Assembly: GCF_018917935.1 (NCBI RefSeq)
Contig: NZ_JAHLPN010000019.1
Location: forward strand, 1 to 57,226
Direction of reading: 5' to 3'
DNA length: 57,226 nucleotides
From: Kineothrix sp. MSJ-39
Lineage (GTDB): Bacteria > Bacillota > Clostridia > Lachnospirales > Lachnospiraceae
The notes beneath the pieces were generated by a model, which did no database searches, had not been told where the DNA came from, and was given only the letters and a program-made list of their open reading frames with translations. A program made the position numbers and the translations under genes. How positions within the stretch are numbered: the first letter of the stretch is position 1; each line of letters starts with the position of its first letter. Below are positions 37,251 to 44,812 of the stretch, piece after piece.

Positions 37251-38183
37251 ATGAGTGAAGAAAAGAAAGGCTTTTTTACGAGACTGAAGGAAGGTCTGAC
37301 AAAGACCAGAAATAATATCGTCAGCGGGATCGATTCTGTTTTCAGCGGCTTTTCCAGCATTGATGATGATTTCTATGAAGAACTCGAAGAAATCCTGATC
37401 ATGGGAGATATCGGTGTCAGGGCGACCAATGATATCATTGAACGGTTAAAAGAGCAGGTAAAACAGCAGCACATCAAAGAGCCGGCGCAGTGCAAGCAGC
37501 TTCTGATCGACAGCATCAAGGAGCAGATGCAGGTAGGTGAGACGGCATATGAATTTGAACATGAGCAGTCGGTTGTGCTGGTAATCGGCGTAAACGGTGT
37601 CGGCAAGACAACCAGTGTCGGGAAGCTGGCAGGCAAGCTTAAGGAGCAGGGCAGAAAGGTCATGCTGGCAGCAGCGGATACCTTCCGTGCAGCGGCAGTG
37701 GAACAGCTTGAGGAATGGGCGCACAGAGCAGGCGTGGATATTATCGCAGGTGCTGAAAACGCAGATCCTGCAAGTGTGATCTTTGATGCGGTGCATGCGG
37801 CGAAAGCAAGAAAGGTAGATGTACTTCTGTGTGATACGGCGGGCAGACTCCATAATAAGAAAAACCTGATGGAAGAGCTGAAAAAGATCAACCGCATCAT
37901 TGATAAGGAATTCCCGGATGCGCACAGAGAAAATCTGGTCGTACTGGACGGTACAACAGGACAGAATGCTTTATCACAGGCAAGAGAATTCGGAGAAGTA
38001 GCGGATCTGACCGGTATTATCCTGACAAAGATGGATGGTACGGCGAAGGGCGGTATCGCTGTAGCGATACAGTCAGAGCTGAAGATCCCTGTAAAATATA
38101 TCGGCGTGGGAGAAACAATCGAGGATCTGCAGAAATTCGATGCAGATCAGTTTGTAGATGCACTTTTTAATGTAGAGGAATGA
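37251..38183 (+). CDS. ftsY: Signal recognition particle receptor FtsY
   Basis: The 310-residue SRP GTPase has a short N domain, then G1 GVNGVGKTTSVGKLA, G2 ADTFRAAAVEQL, G3 DTAGRLHNK and G4 TKMDGTAKGG. It docks ribosome-SRP complexes at the membrane. The second ATG (37251) is preferred because the first (37239) is only 1 nt from GGAG; with either choice the protein differs by four residues. Confidence 0.95.
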   Translation: MSEEKKGFFTRLKEGLTKTRNNIVSGIDSVFSGFSSIDDDFYEELEEILIMGDIGVRATNDIIERLKEQVKQQHIKEPAQCKQLLIDSIKEQMQVGETAYEFEHEQSVVLVIGVNGVGKTTSVGKLAGKLKEQGRKVMLAAADTFRAAAVEQLEEWAHRAGVDIIAGAENADPASVIFDAVHAAKARKVDVLLCDTAGRLHNKKNLMEELKKINRIIDKEFPDAHRENLVVLDGTTGQNALSQAREFGEVADLTGIILTKMDGTAKGGIAVAIQSELKIPVKYIGVGETIEDLQKFDADQFVDALFNVEE

Positions 38184-38188
38184 TGCCA

Positions 38189-38341
38189 GGGGCAAAGGTC
38201 TGAAACCACGTTGTGCTTGCACAAGAGTGGTTTTAAGACTTGTTGCCCCGCCCGCCGATATGAGCATAAAAGTGGTGCGTAAGCAACGCGATATGCGAAT
38301 AGAGGAGGCGGATTGTGAGAGTGCAGAGCACGGAACAATCC
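38189..38341 (+). ncRNA. Structured leader/intergenic RNA candidate upstream of ilvA
   Basis: The 210 nt between ftsY and ilvA are dense in complementary segments. Stem A is 38189-38249: GGGGCAA / TTGCCCC, continued by AGGTCT-AAACCAC with GTGGTTTT-AGACT, capped by TTGTGC / GCACAA. Stem B is CCGCC (38252-38256) / GGCGG (38307-38311), enclosing GCATA / TATGC and GCGT / ACGC. Stem C is CGGATTGT / ACAATCCG (38309-38316, 38335-38342), enclosing GTGC / GCAC. B and C share three bases, so they compete. No T-box consensus and no T-run terminator are seen. This may be a regulatory leader for ilvA or a free RNA; no family is recognised. Confidence 0.5.
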
Positions 38342-38393
38342 GTGGACATCATGAACAACTGAAATGAGAAAATATAAAAGGAAGGATACGATT

Positions 38394-39620
38394 ATGAGCG
38401 AAGAAAATATGTTGACACTGGAAAAATTTGAAGAGGCTTCCGAGAAGGTAAAAGAAGCCATCTTACCGACAGACCTCGTTTACAGCGAATATCTGAGCAA
38501 CCAGACAGGCAATAAGGTTTATTTAAAACCGGAAAATATGCAGTTTACAGGTGCTTATAAGGTACGTGGTGCTTATTACAAGATGAGTACACTTTCCGAG
38601 GAAGAAAGACAGAAGGGTATCATTACCGCATCAGCAGGAAACCATGCACAGGGTGTGGCTTATGCAGCCAAAAGATACGGCGCAAAGGCAGTCATCGTTA
38701 TGCCGACGACAACACCGCTGATCAAAGTAAACCGTACCAAGAGCTATGGCGCAGAGGTCGTATTATACGGAAATGTGTATGATGAAGCATGTGCAAAGGC
38801 TTATGAACTGGCTGAGGAGCATGGTTATACGTTCATCCATCCGTTTGATGATCTGACCGTTGCAACCGGACAGGGCTCCATTGCGATGGAGATCGTAAAG
38901 GAACTGCCGCTTGTAGACTATATTTTAGTACCGATCGGCGGAGGCGGACTGGCAACAGGCGTTTCTACGCTGGCAAAGCTGTTAAATCCGAAGATCAAGG
39001 TGATCGGTGTAGAGCCGCAGGGAGCAAACTGTATGCAGGCATCTTTAAAAGCCGGTAAAGTAACAACACTGCCGACAGTCAATACGATCGCAGACGGTAC
39101 AGCCGTTAAGACGCCGGGCAGCAAGATCTTCCCATATATCCAGAAAAATCTGGACGATATCATCACAGTACCGGATGAAGATCTGGTCGTTGCTTTCCTT
39201 GACATGGTAGAAAACCACAAGATGATCGTGGAAAATTCCGGTCTTCTGACAGTGGCAGCTTTAAAATATCTGGATGTAAAAAACAAAAAAGTCGTATCCA
39301 TCTTAAGCGGCGGTAATATGGACGTGATCACAATGTCTTCCGTAGTACAGCAGGGACTGATCTTCCGTGACAGAATCTTTACGGTTTCCGTACTTCTGCC
39401 GGATAAGCCGGGTGAACTTTCCAGAGTGGCAGGTGTGATCGCCGATGTCAACGGAAATGTTATCAAGCTGGAGCACAACCAGTTTGTATCCACGAACAGA
39501 AGTGCGGCTGTAGAGCTCCGCATCACATTGGAGGCATTTGGTACAGAGCACAAAAATGAGATCATCGAAGCTCTCAACAAAAACGGCTATCAGCCGAAGG
39601 TTGTCCGCACGATGATGTAA
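38394..39620 (+). CDS. ilvA: Threonine ammonia-lyase with C-terminal ACT domain
   Basis: The 408-residue fold-II PLP enzyme has the PLP Lys in FTGAYKVRGAYYK (about 53), the Ser/Gly loop SAGNHAQGVA, and the phosphate loop GGGGLATG. A C-terminal ACT-like regulatory domain follows (about 330-408, VLLPDKPGELSRVAGVI). It converts threonine to 2-oxobutyrate, feeding isoleucine synthesis or energy metabolism. The single short ACT domain is of the TdcB/YbaN-like clostridial type rather than the two-domain IlvA of E. coli. GGAAGGA precedes the ATG at 38394. Confidence 0.92.
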   Translation: MSEENMLTLEKFEEASEKVKEAILPTDLVYSEYLSNQTGNKVYLKPENMQFTGAYKVRGAYYKMSTLSEEERQKGIITASAGNHAQGVAYAAKRYGAKAVIVMPTTTPLIKVNRTKSYGAEVVLYGNVYDEACAKAYELAEEHGYTFIHPFDDLTVATGQGSIAMEIVKELPLVDYILVPIGGGGLATGVSTLAKLLNPKIKVIGVEPQGANCMQASLKAGKVTTLPTVNTIADGTAVKTPGSKIFPYIQKNLDDIITVPDEDLVVAFLDMVENHKMIVENSGLLTVAALKYLDVKNKKVVSILSGGNMDVITMSSVVQQGLIFRDRIFTVSVLLPDKPGELSRVAGVIADVNGNVIKLEHNQFVSTNRSAAVELRITLEAFGTEHKNEIIEALNKNGYQPKVVRTMM

Positions 39621-39633
39621 AATTTAGTATTAT

Positions 39634-39812
39634 AAAACAGGCAGCTACTATAATAAGCGATCGATAGTGTAGCCGACCGAGATTTGCAGCGTATATGCCG
39701 CAGCGAAGAGACCGCAACGCTTTTTTGCGGCCGGAGCGCGTGCATATATACGTATGCAAATCGCAGGGTAGGCAAACGTGATCGCGTTTATAGTAGCTGC
39801 CTGTTTTTTATA
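39634..39812 (+). other. Long imperfect hairpin (~175 nt) ending in a T run, after ilvA
   Basis: The outer arms are a perfect 20-bp inverted repeat: 39634-39653, beginning AAAACAGGCAGCTACTATAA, against 39788-39807. TTTTTT follows directly. The inside continues to pair: GCGATC / GATCGC (39657-39662, 39780-39785), GATTTGCA-CGTATATGC against GCATATA-ACGTATGCAAATC, and an apical CCGCAA / TTGCGG. It could be a terminator with a structured insert, a stable 3'-UTR RNA, or a small non-autonomous mobile element. Confidence 0.7.
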
Positions 39813-39869
39813 TGCAATTCTTACTTCGGCATTTGGATAGAACAGGTGCAACTTACACATACTACCTGC

Positions 39870-40778
39870 ATGAAAACATGTGGAAAGAACAAACAAAGCT
39901 ATAATTGTATAGAATGGAGAAACCACGCGGCGCAGCGTGTGAAAGAATATATTCTGATCACGCTGGCAACGATCCCCTATGCGATCGGAATCGCCCTGTT
40001 TCTGGATCCGAACGATCTGGCGCCGGGGGGAATAACAGGTATCTCCATTCTGGTAAACAGGCTGACTGGCATTGATACCGGAAGCCTGTTTTTTCTTTTT
40101 AATATTCCGATCCTGTTGCTGGGCATGTGGAAATTCGGCGGCAAATTTATTCTTTCCACTCTGTATGCGCTGGCACTGATCACATTTTTTACGAATATAC
40201 TGCAGCAGTATGAGCCGGTTACACATGACCGGCTGATGGCAGCAGTCGCAGGTTCCTGCCTTGTGGCATTTGGGATGGGCGTGATACTCAGATGCCATGC
40301 GACGACCGGCGGAATGGATATTATCGTAAAATTACTCAGACGACGTTATCCATATATCAGGACCGGAAGTCTGTTTTTTATGCTGGATACCTTCGTGGTG
40401 ATCTTTGCGGGACTTGTATTCAGAGATCCGGAAGCCATGGTTTATGCGGCAATTTCCACAACGATCACCACGACAGCACTTGATAAAGTGCTGTACGGGC
40501 ACGAGGGAGCAAGACTCATTTATATCATCAGCCGGAATGCGGAGGCAATCACAGAAAGCCTGCTGTATTCCCTGCAGATCGGAGTGACGGTTCTCCATGG
40601 AGAAGGAGCTTATACACAGCAGGAAAAGCAGATTCTGATGTGTGTTGTGGATAAGAAAAGAGCCGTTAAAATAGAAGAAATCGTAAAGGAAACGGATCAG
40701 AATGCATTTCTGATCATTACAAGTGCCAATGAGATCTACGGAGAAGGCTATAAAAATCTGTTTCAGGAAAAAATATGA
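39870..40778 (+). CDS. YitT family membrane protein (DUF2179)
   Basis: The ~302-residue protein has five or six transmembrane helices with the family blocks FLDPNDLAPGGITGISI and RCHATTGGMDII. A C-terminal cytoplasmic DUF2179 domain follows (about 225-302, ending ITSANEIYGEGYKNL). The family is of unknown function and has been suggested to transport small ions or metabolites. The start is uncertain: ATG 39870 is the best ATG, but no clear binding site precedes it; GTG 39939 (VKEYILITLAT) would match the shorter family N terminus. Longer frames run back through the ilvA hairpin. Confidence 0.82.
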   Translation: MKTCGKNKQSYNCIEWRNHAAQRVKEYILITLATIPYAIGIALFLDPNDLAPGGITGISILVNRLTGIDTGSLFFLFNIPILLLGMWKFGGKFILSTLYALALITFFTNILQQYEPVTHDRLMAAVAGSCLVAFGMGVILRCHATTGGMDIIVKLLRRRYPYIRTGSLFFMLDTFVVIFAGLVFRDPEAMVYAAISTTITTTALDKVLYGHEGARLIYIISRNAEAITESLLYSLQIGVTVLHGEGAYTQQEKQILMCVVDKKRAVKIEEIVKETDQNAFLIITSANEIYGEGYKNLFQEKI

Positions 40779-40887
40779 TCCTGCATATAAAAAAAGAAAT
40801 TTGTCGATGAAAAATATAAGAAAAATATGCTGACGCATGATATGCTATTAGCAAATGGGATTAGCAGCAGTGCTGCGGAGGATAGAA

Positions 40888-42531
40888 ATGGATGCGAAAA
40901 GTGCGGAAAACAAGGTGATACGATGGCTTGCGGAAGACCTGCTGAGATGGAATTATGATTGCATTGTAGTAGTTAATCTGCAGGACATGACCGCTTTCTG
41001 GATGGATTATGATGTGGAAAAGGGATTTTTTCCTATTACGGATCTGGATGCATGGACAGAGAAGTATCTGCGACGGCATTATGAAGGAGACGATCTGGAA
41101 CTGGTGCTCCGTACAACAAGGCTGGAGAGCATTGTCAGGGCAGTAAAGAAGAATGGAAATGAAAATATATCCTATTCAATCAATGTGGATGGGCAGATCA
41201 AACGAAAGATTATGCAGGCGCAGTTCTTGCCGGAAGATCATAGCATATTATATGTTGTATGGCGTGATGTGACAAAAGAATATGGCGTTGTCAAACAAAA
41301 AGAACAGGTACTGGAAAAAGCACTGGATATTGCACAGAAGGCGAATCAGGTAAAAAAGGAGTTCCTATTACATATTTCCAGGGATATCGGAGTACCGCTT
41401 TATGAACTTTCCGGTATTTTACAGCGATTGGAAAAGAAACAGACCGGAGAAGAAGATTTTGCATACATCAGGAAAGCAATGGAAGATGTAAAAAAATTGC
41501 AGACAATATTTGAGAATCTGCTGGATGTATCTGCTGCGGAAACGGATGATCTGGCAATCGTAGAAGAAGCGGTTGCGCCACAAAAACTAATTCAGGAAAT
41601 TGCGGATGAACTTGAAAAGCAGGCATGCAAAAAAGCAATCCGCGTTATTTTTGAGGTAAAACCCACAAATTTTCCATTGGTTATGCTGGATCCGGCAAGA
41701 TGGAAACAAATTATTATGAACATCATGCAGAATTCCATTCAGTATGGGAAAAATGGCGGTTACACCAGATGCAGGATCGACACGGAACTGATGGCGCCCG
41801 GCTGGGAAATTGTAACACTCAGATTTACAGATGACGGACCGGGGATGGAGGACGCATTTTGCCGGACGGTCTTTCAGGACTTTGCCTGCTATGATGAGGA
41901 AAACAGGGGGAGTGGATTGGGACTTCCGCTTGTGCAGCACATTGTAGATAATATGGGGGGAAGAATGCAGCTTTCCAGCAGACCGGGGGAAGGAACAGCT
42001 GTGACGATCCGCCTGCCCGTACGGTCGGCAGATGCGCAGGATTATGAAAAGACAAAGAAGATAGATCATATGATCCAAAATCTGAATAAGGCAGATTTTT
42101 CAAAGTTCCGGGTACTGGTTGTAGATGACAGTTGTATCAACCGGGAACTTATGTGTGTACTTCTGGAGCGGATTGGTGTGCAGGTGGAAACGGCAGAAGA
42201 CGGAGAACAGGCTGTCAGGAAATTACGGGAATCTGACATTGGCTATTATCAGATTGTTTTTATGGCTATGCAGATGCCAAATAAAGACGGAGTGGAAGCA
42301 GCGATGGAAATTCGAAATATGGAAAGACCGGATTTGTCTGATATTACACTGGTCGCAGTAACGGCGCATGCTTTCCGCAATGACAGACTGCGTATTCTGG
42401 AGGCTGGTGTAGATTATCATATGGCACTTCCACTCAATCAGACGGCACTGAAGGAGATCCTTGTAAGAGAACTGATTGAAAATGATCAGCCGAGAGAGTT
42501 CGCTGTACGGGGGTTCCGGATCATTAAATAA
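40888..42531 (+). CDS. Degenerate hybrid histidine kinase-receiver protein
   Basis: The 547-residue protein has an N-terminal PAS-like sensor (about 25-130), a dimerisation segment (about 150-215), a HATPase domain (about 265-380; N box IMQNSIQYG, DDGPGM, GSGLGLPLV intact) and a receiver (about 407-530). The phosphoacceptor His box reads LLHISRDIGVP, with Arg165 where SHE/D normally has His (a His sits three residues earlier, at 162). The receiver reads IVFMAMQMPNKDG, with Ala460 in place of the phosphorylated Asp, and the conserved Lys is Leu514 (ALPL). ATP binding may remain, but normal phosphorelay is not expected. GCGGAGGA precedes the ATG at 40888. It is a lone gene with no transmembrane helix. 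Confidence 0.8.
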   Translation: MDAKSAENKVIRWLAEDLLRWNYDCIVVVNLQDMTAFWMDYDVEKGFFPITDLDAWTEKYLRRHYEGDDLELVLRTTRLESIVRAVKKNGNENISYSINVDGQIKRKIMQAQFLPEDHSILYVVWRDVTKEYGVVKQKEQVLEKALDIAQKANQVKKEFLLHISRDIGVPLYELSGILQRLEKKQTGEEDFAYIRKAMEDVKKLQTIFENLLDVSAAETDDLAIVEEAVAPQKLIQEIADELEKQACKKAIRVIFEVKPTNFPLVMLDPARWKQIIMNIMQNSIQYGKNGGYTRCRIDTELMAPGWEIVTLRFTDDGPGMEDAFCRTVFQDFACYDEENRGSGLGLPLVQHIVDNMGGRMQLSSRPGEGTAVTIRLPVRSADAQDYEKTKKIDHMIQNLNKADFSKFRVLVVDDSCINRELMCVLLERIGVQVETAEDGEQAVRKLRESDIGYYQIVFMAMQMPNKDGVEAAMEIRNMERPDLSDITLVAVTAHAFRNDRLRILEAGVDYHMALPLNQTALKEILVRELIENDQPREFAVRGFRIIK

Positions 42532-42542
42532 TTTAATAAAGC

Positions 42543-42713
42543 GATTGTAAATGCTTTGCAGTAATGATATAGTTATTGCAAAGCATATTTTCTTTTCGGA
42601 AGCTATCTGCTTCCGTGAACCATATCTTTATGATGCCACAAGTGGCATATCTGTTCATCTTTTAGAAAATCCATGCTTGTAACTAAATAAGAGCAGGGAT
42701 TTGCAAAAGATAA
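42543..42713 (+). repeat. Cassette-border repeat, copy 1 (leader of rpn gene)
   Basis: This ~171-bp block recurs at 54594-54770 with few differences and as a diverged form at 55810. It opens with a terminator-like hairpin: ATGCTTTGCAGTAA (42551-42564) against TTATTGCAAAGCAT (42573-42586), then ATTTTCTTTT. GGAAGC / GCTTCC and TGCCAC / GTGGCA hairpins follow, then a conserved run ending AGAGCAGGGATTTGCAAAA. It separates the kinase gene from an Rpn-family nuclease gene. Confidence 0.88.
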
Positions 42714-42747
42714 GCTTGTTCCTGCTATACAAAGAAAGGAGCAGCTT

Positions 42748-43554
42748 ATGAACAATGCTGGCAAAAACATGTATGAGAAACTGACGATCCGGGACAAATT
42801 TATGTTTGGAAAAGTAACAAAGAACCCAGTAATCGCACAGAAAATGGCAGATCTATTAACTCCGGTAGAGATTGGAGAGGTGAAAGGGGTAGAACGAGAG
42901 AAATTCCTACAGCACAGAAGCTCGTCAAAATACGTGAAACTGGATATGTATCTGGAAGATGAGAATGGACGTGTTGTGGATACTGAGATGCAGAATAAGT
43001 CCCAAAATAGAATAGTGCAGGAAGAACTGCCTCTTCGTGTCAGATACTATCAGGGGATGATTGATCAGGAAATATTATCCAGTGGAACGGATTATATATT
43101 CCTGAAAGAAACATACATCATATTTATATGTACCTATGACCCATTCGGAAAAGGAAAGTATGTATATCATTTTCACATGGCTTGTGATGAAGAGGAAGAA
43201 ATACAGCTGCAGGACAAAATGAACTGGATTTTTTATAATACAACTGCGGATCTTTCGGAAGCACCGGAAGGAATCAGAGAATTTTTAAATTATGTTGAGA
43301 ATGAAACTGTAGACGATGATTTTACAAAATTACTGGACAAAGAAGTAAAAAATGCAAGACTGAATGAGGATTGGAGATCGGAATATTTGAAAACTTATGT
43401 GAATGATATGGATATGAGACGGGAAGGCTATGCCGAAGGCGAGAAGCGTGGCAGAGCCGAGGGCGAGAAAGATACACAAAAGAAATTACTGCAAAATCTG
43501 ATGGAAACACAGAGGGTTACAGAGACTGAAGCAAGGAAGATACTTGGGATATGA
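42748..43554 (+). CDS. Rpn family recombination-promoting nuclease / PD-(D/E)XK putative transposase
   Basis: The 268-residue protein has the Rpn core LTIRDKFMFGKV near the N terminus and the PD-(D/E)XK active site KLDMYLEDENGRVVDTEMQNK (Asp66, Glu80, Gln82). The C-terminal tail has repeated EGEKRGRAEGEK-type units. Family members in E. coli (RpnA-E) promote RecA-independent recombination and cut DNA. AAAGGAG precedes the ATG at 42748. It lies next to repeat copy 1, at the left edge of the polysaccharide cassette. Confidence 0.85.
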   Translation: MNNAGKNMYEKLTIRDKFMFGKVTKNPVIAQKMADLLTPVEIGEVKGVEREKFLQHRSSSKYVKLDMYLEDENGRVVDTEMQNKSQNRIVQEELPLRVRYYQGMIDQEILSSGTDYIFLKETYIIFICTYDPFGKGKYVYHFHMACDEEEEIQLQDKMNWIFYNTTADLSEAPEGIREFLNYVENETVDDDFTKLLDKEVKNARLNEDWRSEYLKTYVNDMDMRREGYAEGEKRGRAEGEKDTQKKLLQNLMETQRVTETEARKILGI

Positions 43555-43586
43555 CCAAATATGACCAAAACAATAAAGAGATAAAA

Positions 43587-43644
43587 TGGTAAAATATATT
43601 GTAATTACCAAAGTTATGTGCTATTCTTTTCATAAATCACATAA
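43587..43644. promoter_or_regulatory. Two nested inverted repeats upstream of the acyltransferase fusion
   Basis: TGGTAA-N12-TTACCA (43587-43610) and TTATGTG-N17-CACATAA (43614-43644) lie in the 107 nt before the next gene. They are candidate operator or recombination-arm sites. No convincing -35/-10 pair was found here. Confidence 0.45.
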
Positions 43645-43661
43645 ACTATATAAGAGGCTTT

Positions 43662-44360
43662 ATGGAGAAAGAAAAACTTGTATATGAGCGTAAGGACGGC
43701 AGGTGGGAAGCCAGATATAAAAAGGGCATATCCCCGGAGGGAAAAGCGATATACGGCTCTGTATACGGAAACAGCAAAGAAGAAGTAATCCAAAAACGCG
43801 CAGAGCTTGGCTTTGAAAGGACAAAAGAAATACCAAAATTCCCAACGAAGCTCAACCTCTTAATACTAGGGGCGGGCAGCCATGGGAAAAATGTAAAAGA
43901 AATTGCACAGTCTTTGCGTGTATTTACGAAAATTTCATATCTGGATGATAATCAGGTGGGGGAAGATATACTTGGGAAGTGTAAGGATGCACTTGACTTC
44001 CGCGGCGAGTATGGCTGCGCTTTCGTGGCGATCGGCAATAATAAGCTCCGGAAGAAATATGCAGAGTTTCTCAAGGAGCGGAATTTCATCCTGCCCAATA
44101 TCATTTCGCCGGCGGCGACAGTTTCTCCCAATGTCAAACTTGGCGAAGGCATTGCCATATTGCCACAGAGTACGGTAAATGAATCGGAGATCGGGGATTT
44201 TTGTATTCTGGCATCCAACTGCCTCGTGAATAATGATGTCAGACTGGGAGCATATTCGCATATCGACTGCGGCGGTATTGTTCTGAAAGGGGCGAGCGTA
44301 CCGGAGGGGACAACAGTAACATGCGGAGAAATCTATGGGAAGAGTGCGGAAAGCAAATAA
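43662..44360 (+). CDS. Integrase-type (AP2-like) DNA-binding domain fused to a NeuD/PglD sugar acyltransferase
   Basis: Residues 1-52 (KDGRWEARYKKG and GKAIYGSVYG) match the N-terminal arm-binding domain of Tn916-type tyrosine recombinases. From residue 64 the protein is a NeuD/PglD-type sugar O- or N-acyltransferase: a Rossmann-like start LLILGAGSHGKN, then left-handed beta-helix hexapeptide turns (about 130-225). The recombinase catalytic domain is absent, and the frame is continuous. The acyltransferase part would modify a sugar of the polysaccharide. The DNA-binding part could let it act as a regulator of the cassette. It lies between the rpn gene and the polysaccharide operon. Confidence 0.78.
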   Translation: MEKEKLVYERKDGRWEARYKKGISPEGKAIYGSVYGNSKEEVIQKRAELGFERTKEIPKFPTKLNLLILGAGSHGKNVKEIAQSLRVFTKISYLDDNQVGEDILGKCKDALDFRGEYGCAFVAIGNNKLRKKYAEFLKERNFILPNIISPAATVSPNVKLGEGIAILPQSTVNESEIGDFCILASNCLVNNDVRLGAYSHIDCGGIVLKGASVPEGTTVTCGEIYGKSAESK

Positions 44361-44395
44361 TAGTATGATTCAAGCAGGGGAAGACAGGAGCAGAT

Positions 44396-44503
44396 ATGGA
44401 TCATAAAGATGTGGAGAAGGAATATCAGTTTGTCAAGAAAGTACTGATCGGACTGGCAGTTTTGGGCGTGGCAGTTGTAGCGTCTGTACTTATTTTCCTG
44501 TAA
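44396..44503 (+). CDS. Small single-pass membrane protein (35 aa)
   Basis: An ATG with GACAGGAG before it opens a 35-codon frame: a charged start (MDHKDVEKEYQFVKK) followed by a hydrophobic helix (VLIGLAVLGVAVVASVLIFL). No homologue is recognised. It lies just upstream of the polysaccharide operon leader and may be on the transcript of the acyltransferase fusion. Confidence 0.6.
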   Translation: MDHKDVEKEYQFVKKVLIGLAVLGVAVVASVLIFL

Positions 44504-44572
44504 GAAGAGACAGAACTTTCAAAAGTGCTAAAAGATTGCGACAATAGGTGCGTATTTTCGACAGAATGAACA

Positions 44573-44602
44573 TTGTGTGTATAACTGCGCATATGGTATG
44601 AT
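44573..44602 (+). promoter_or_regulatory. Candidate promoter of the polysaccharide operon
   Basis: TTGTGT (44573-44578), an 18-nt spacer and TATGAT (44597-44602). Transcription would start near 44609, giving a leader of about 200 nt before the first gene. Confidence 0.5.
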
Positions 44603-44665
44603 ACAAAAGGATAAAGAATCGTCAATGGGGATTTCGAGGGGAAAAGAAATACTGGATGACTTTAG

Positions 44666-44704
44666 TTCTCCCATGTTGGCTTTGGCTGAGTGGGAGAATT
44701 TTTT
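44666..44704 (+). terminator. Leader terminator (attenuator) of the polysaccharide operon
   Basis: A perfect 8-bp stem, TTCTCCCA / TGGGAGAA, with a 17-nt loop is followed by six T residues, about 110 nt before the first structural gene. Since it stands between promoter and genes, read-through must be controlled. Antitermination by a NusG-like factor such as LoaP is the known precedent in Firmicute polysaccharide operons, but no such gene is in the window. Confidence 0.7.
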
Positions 44705-44812
44705 GTGAAAAATACATCGGATAAGAATTAAAGGAATCTTACATTTATATATGATCCGGATGAACAGCCGATAGAACTGATTGAAAATATAAATAATTAG
44801 GAGCCTAGAGGA

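Noticed and set aside
38189-38392. T-box riboswitch upstream of ilvA
   Set aside because: The conserved T-box sequence and a specifier stem were not found; only generic stems are present.
39684-39869. Upstream extension of the YitT-type protein
   Set aside because: The extension is translated from the long hairpin after ilvA and is Cys-rich without membrane or family character.
42603-42797. Minus-strand frame shared by repeat copies 1 and 2
   Set aside because: Both copies can encode FANPCSYLVTSMDFLKDEQICH on the minus strand, but the frame crosses hairpins, lacks a binding site and is not kept in copy 3.
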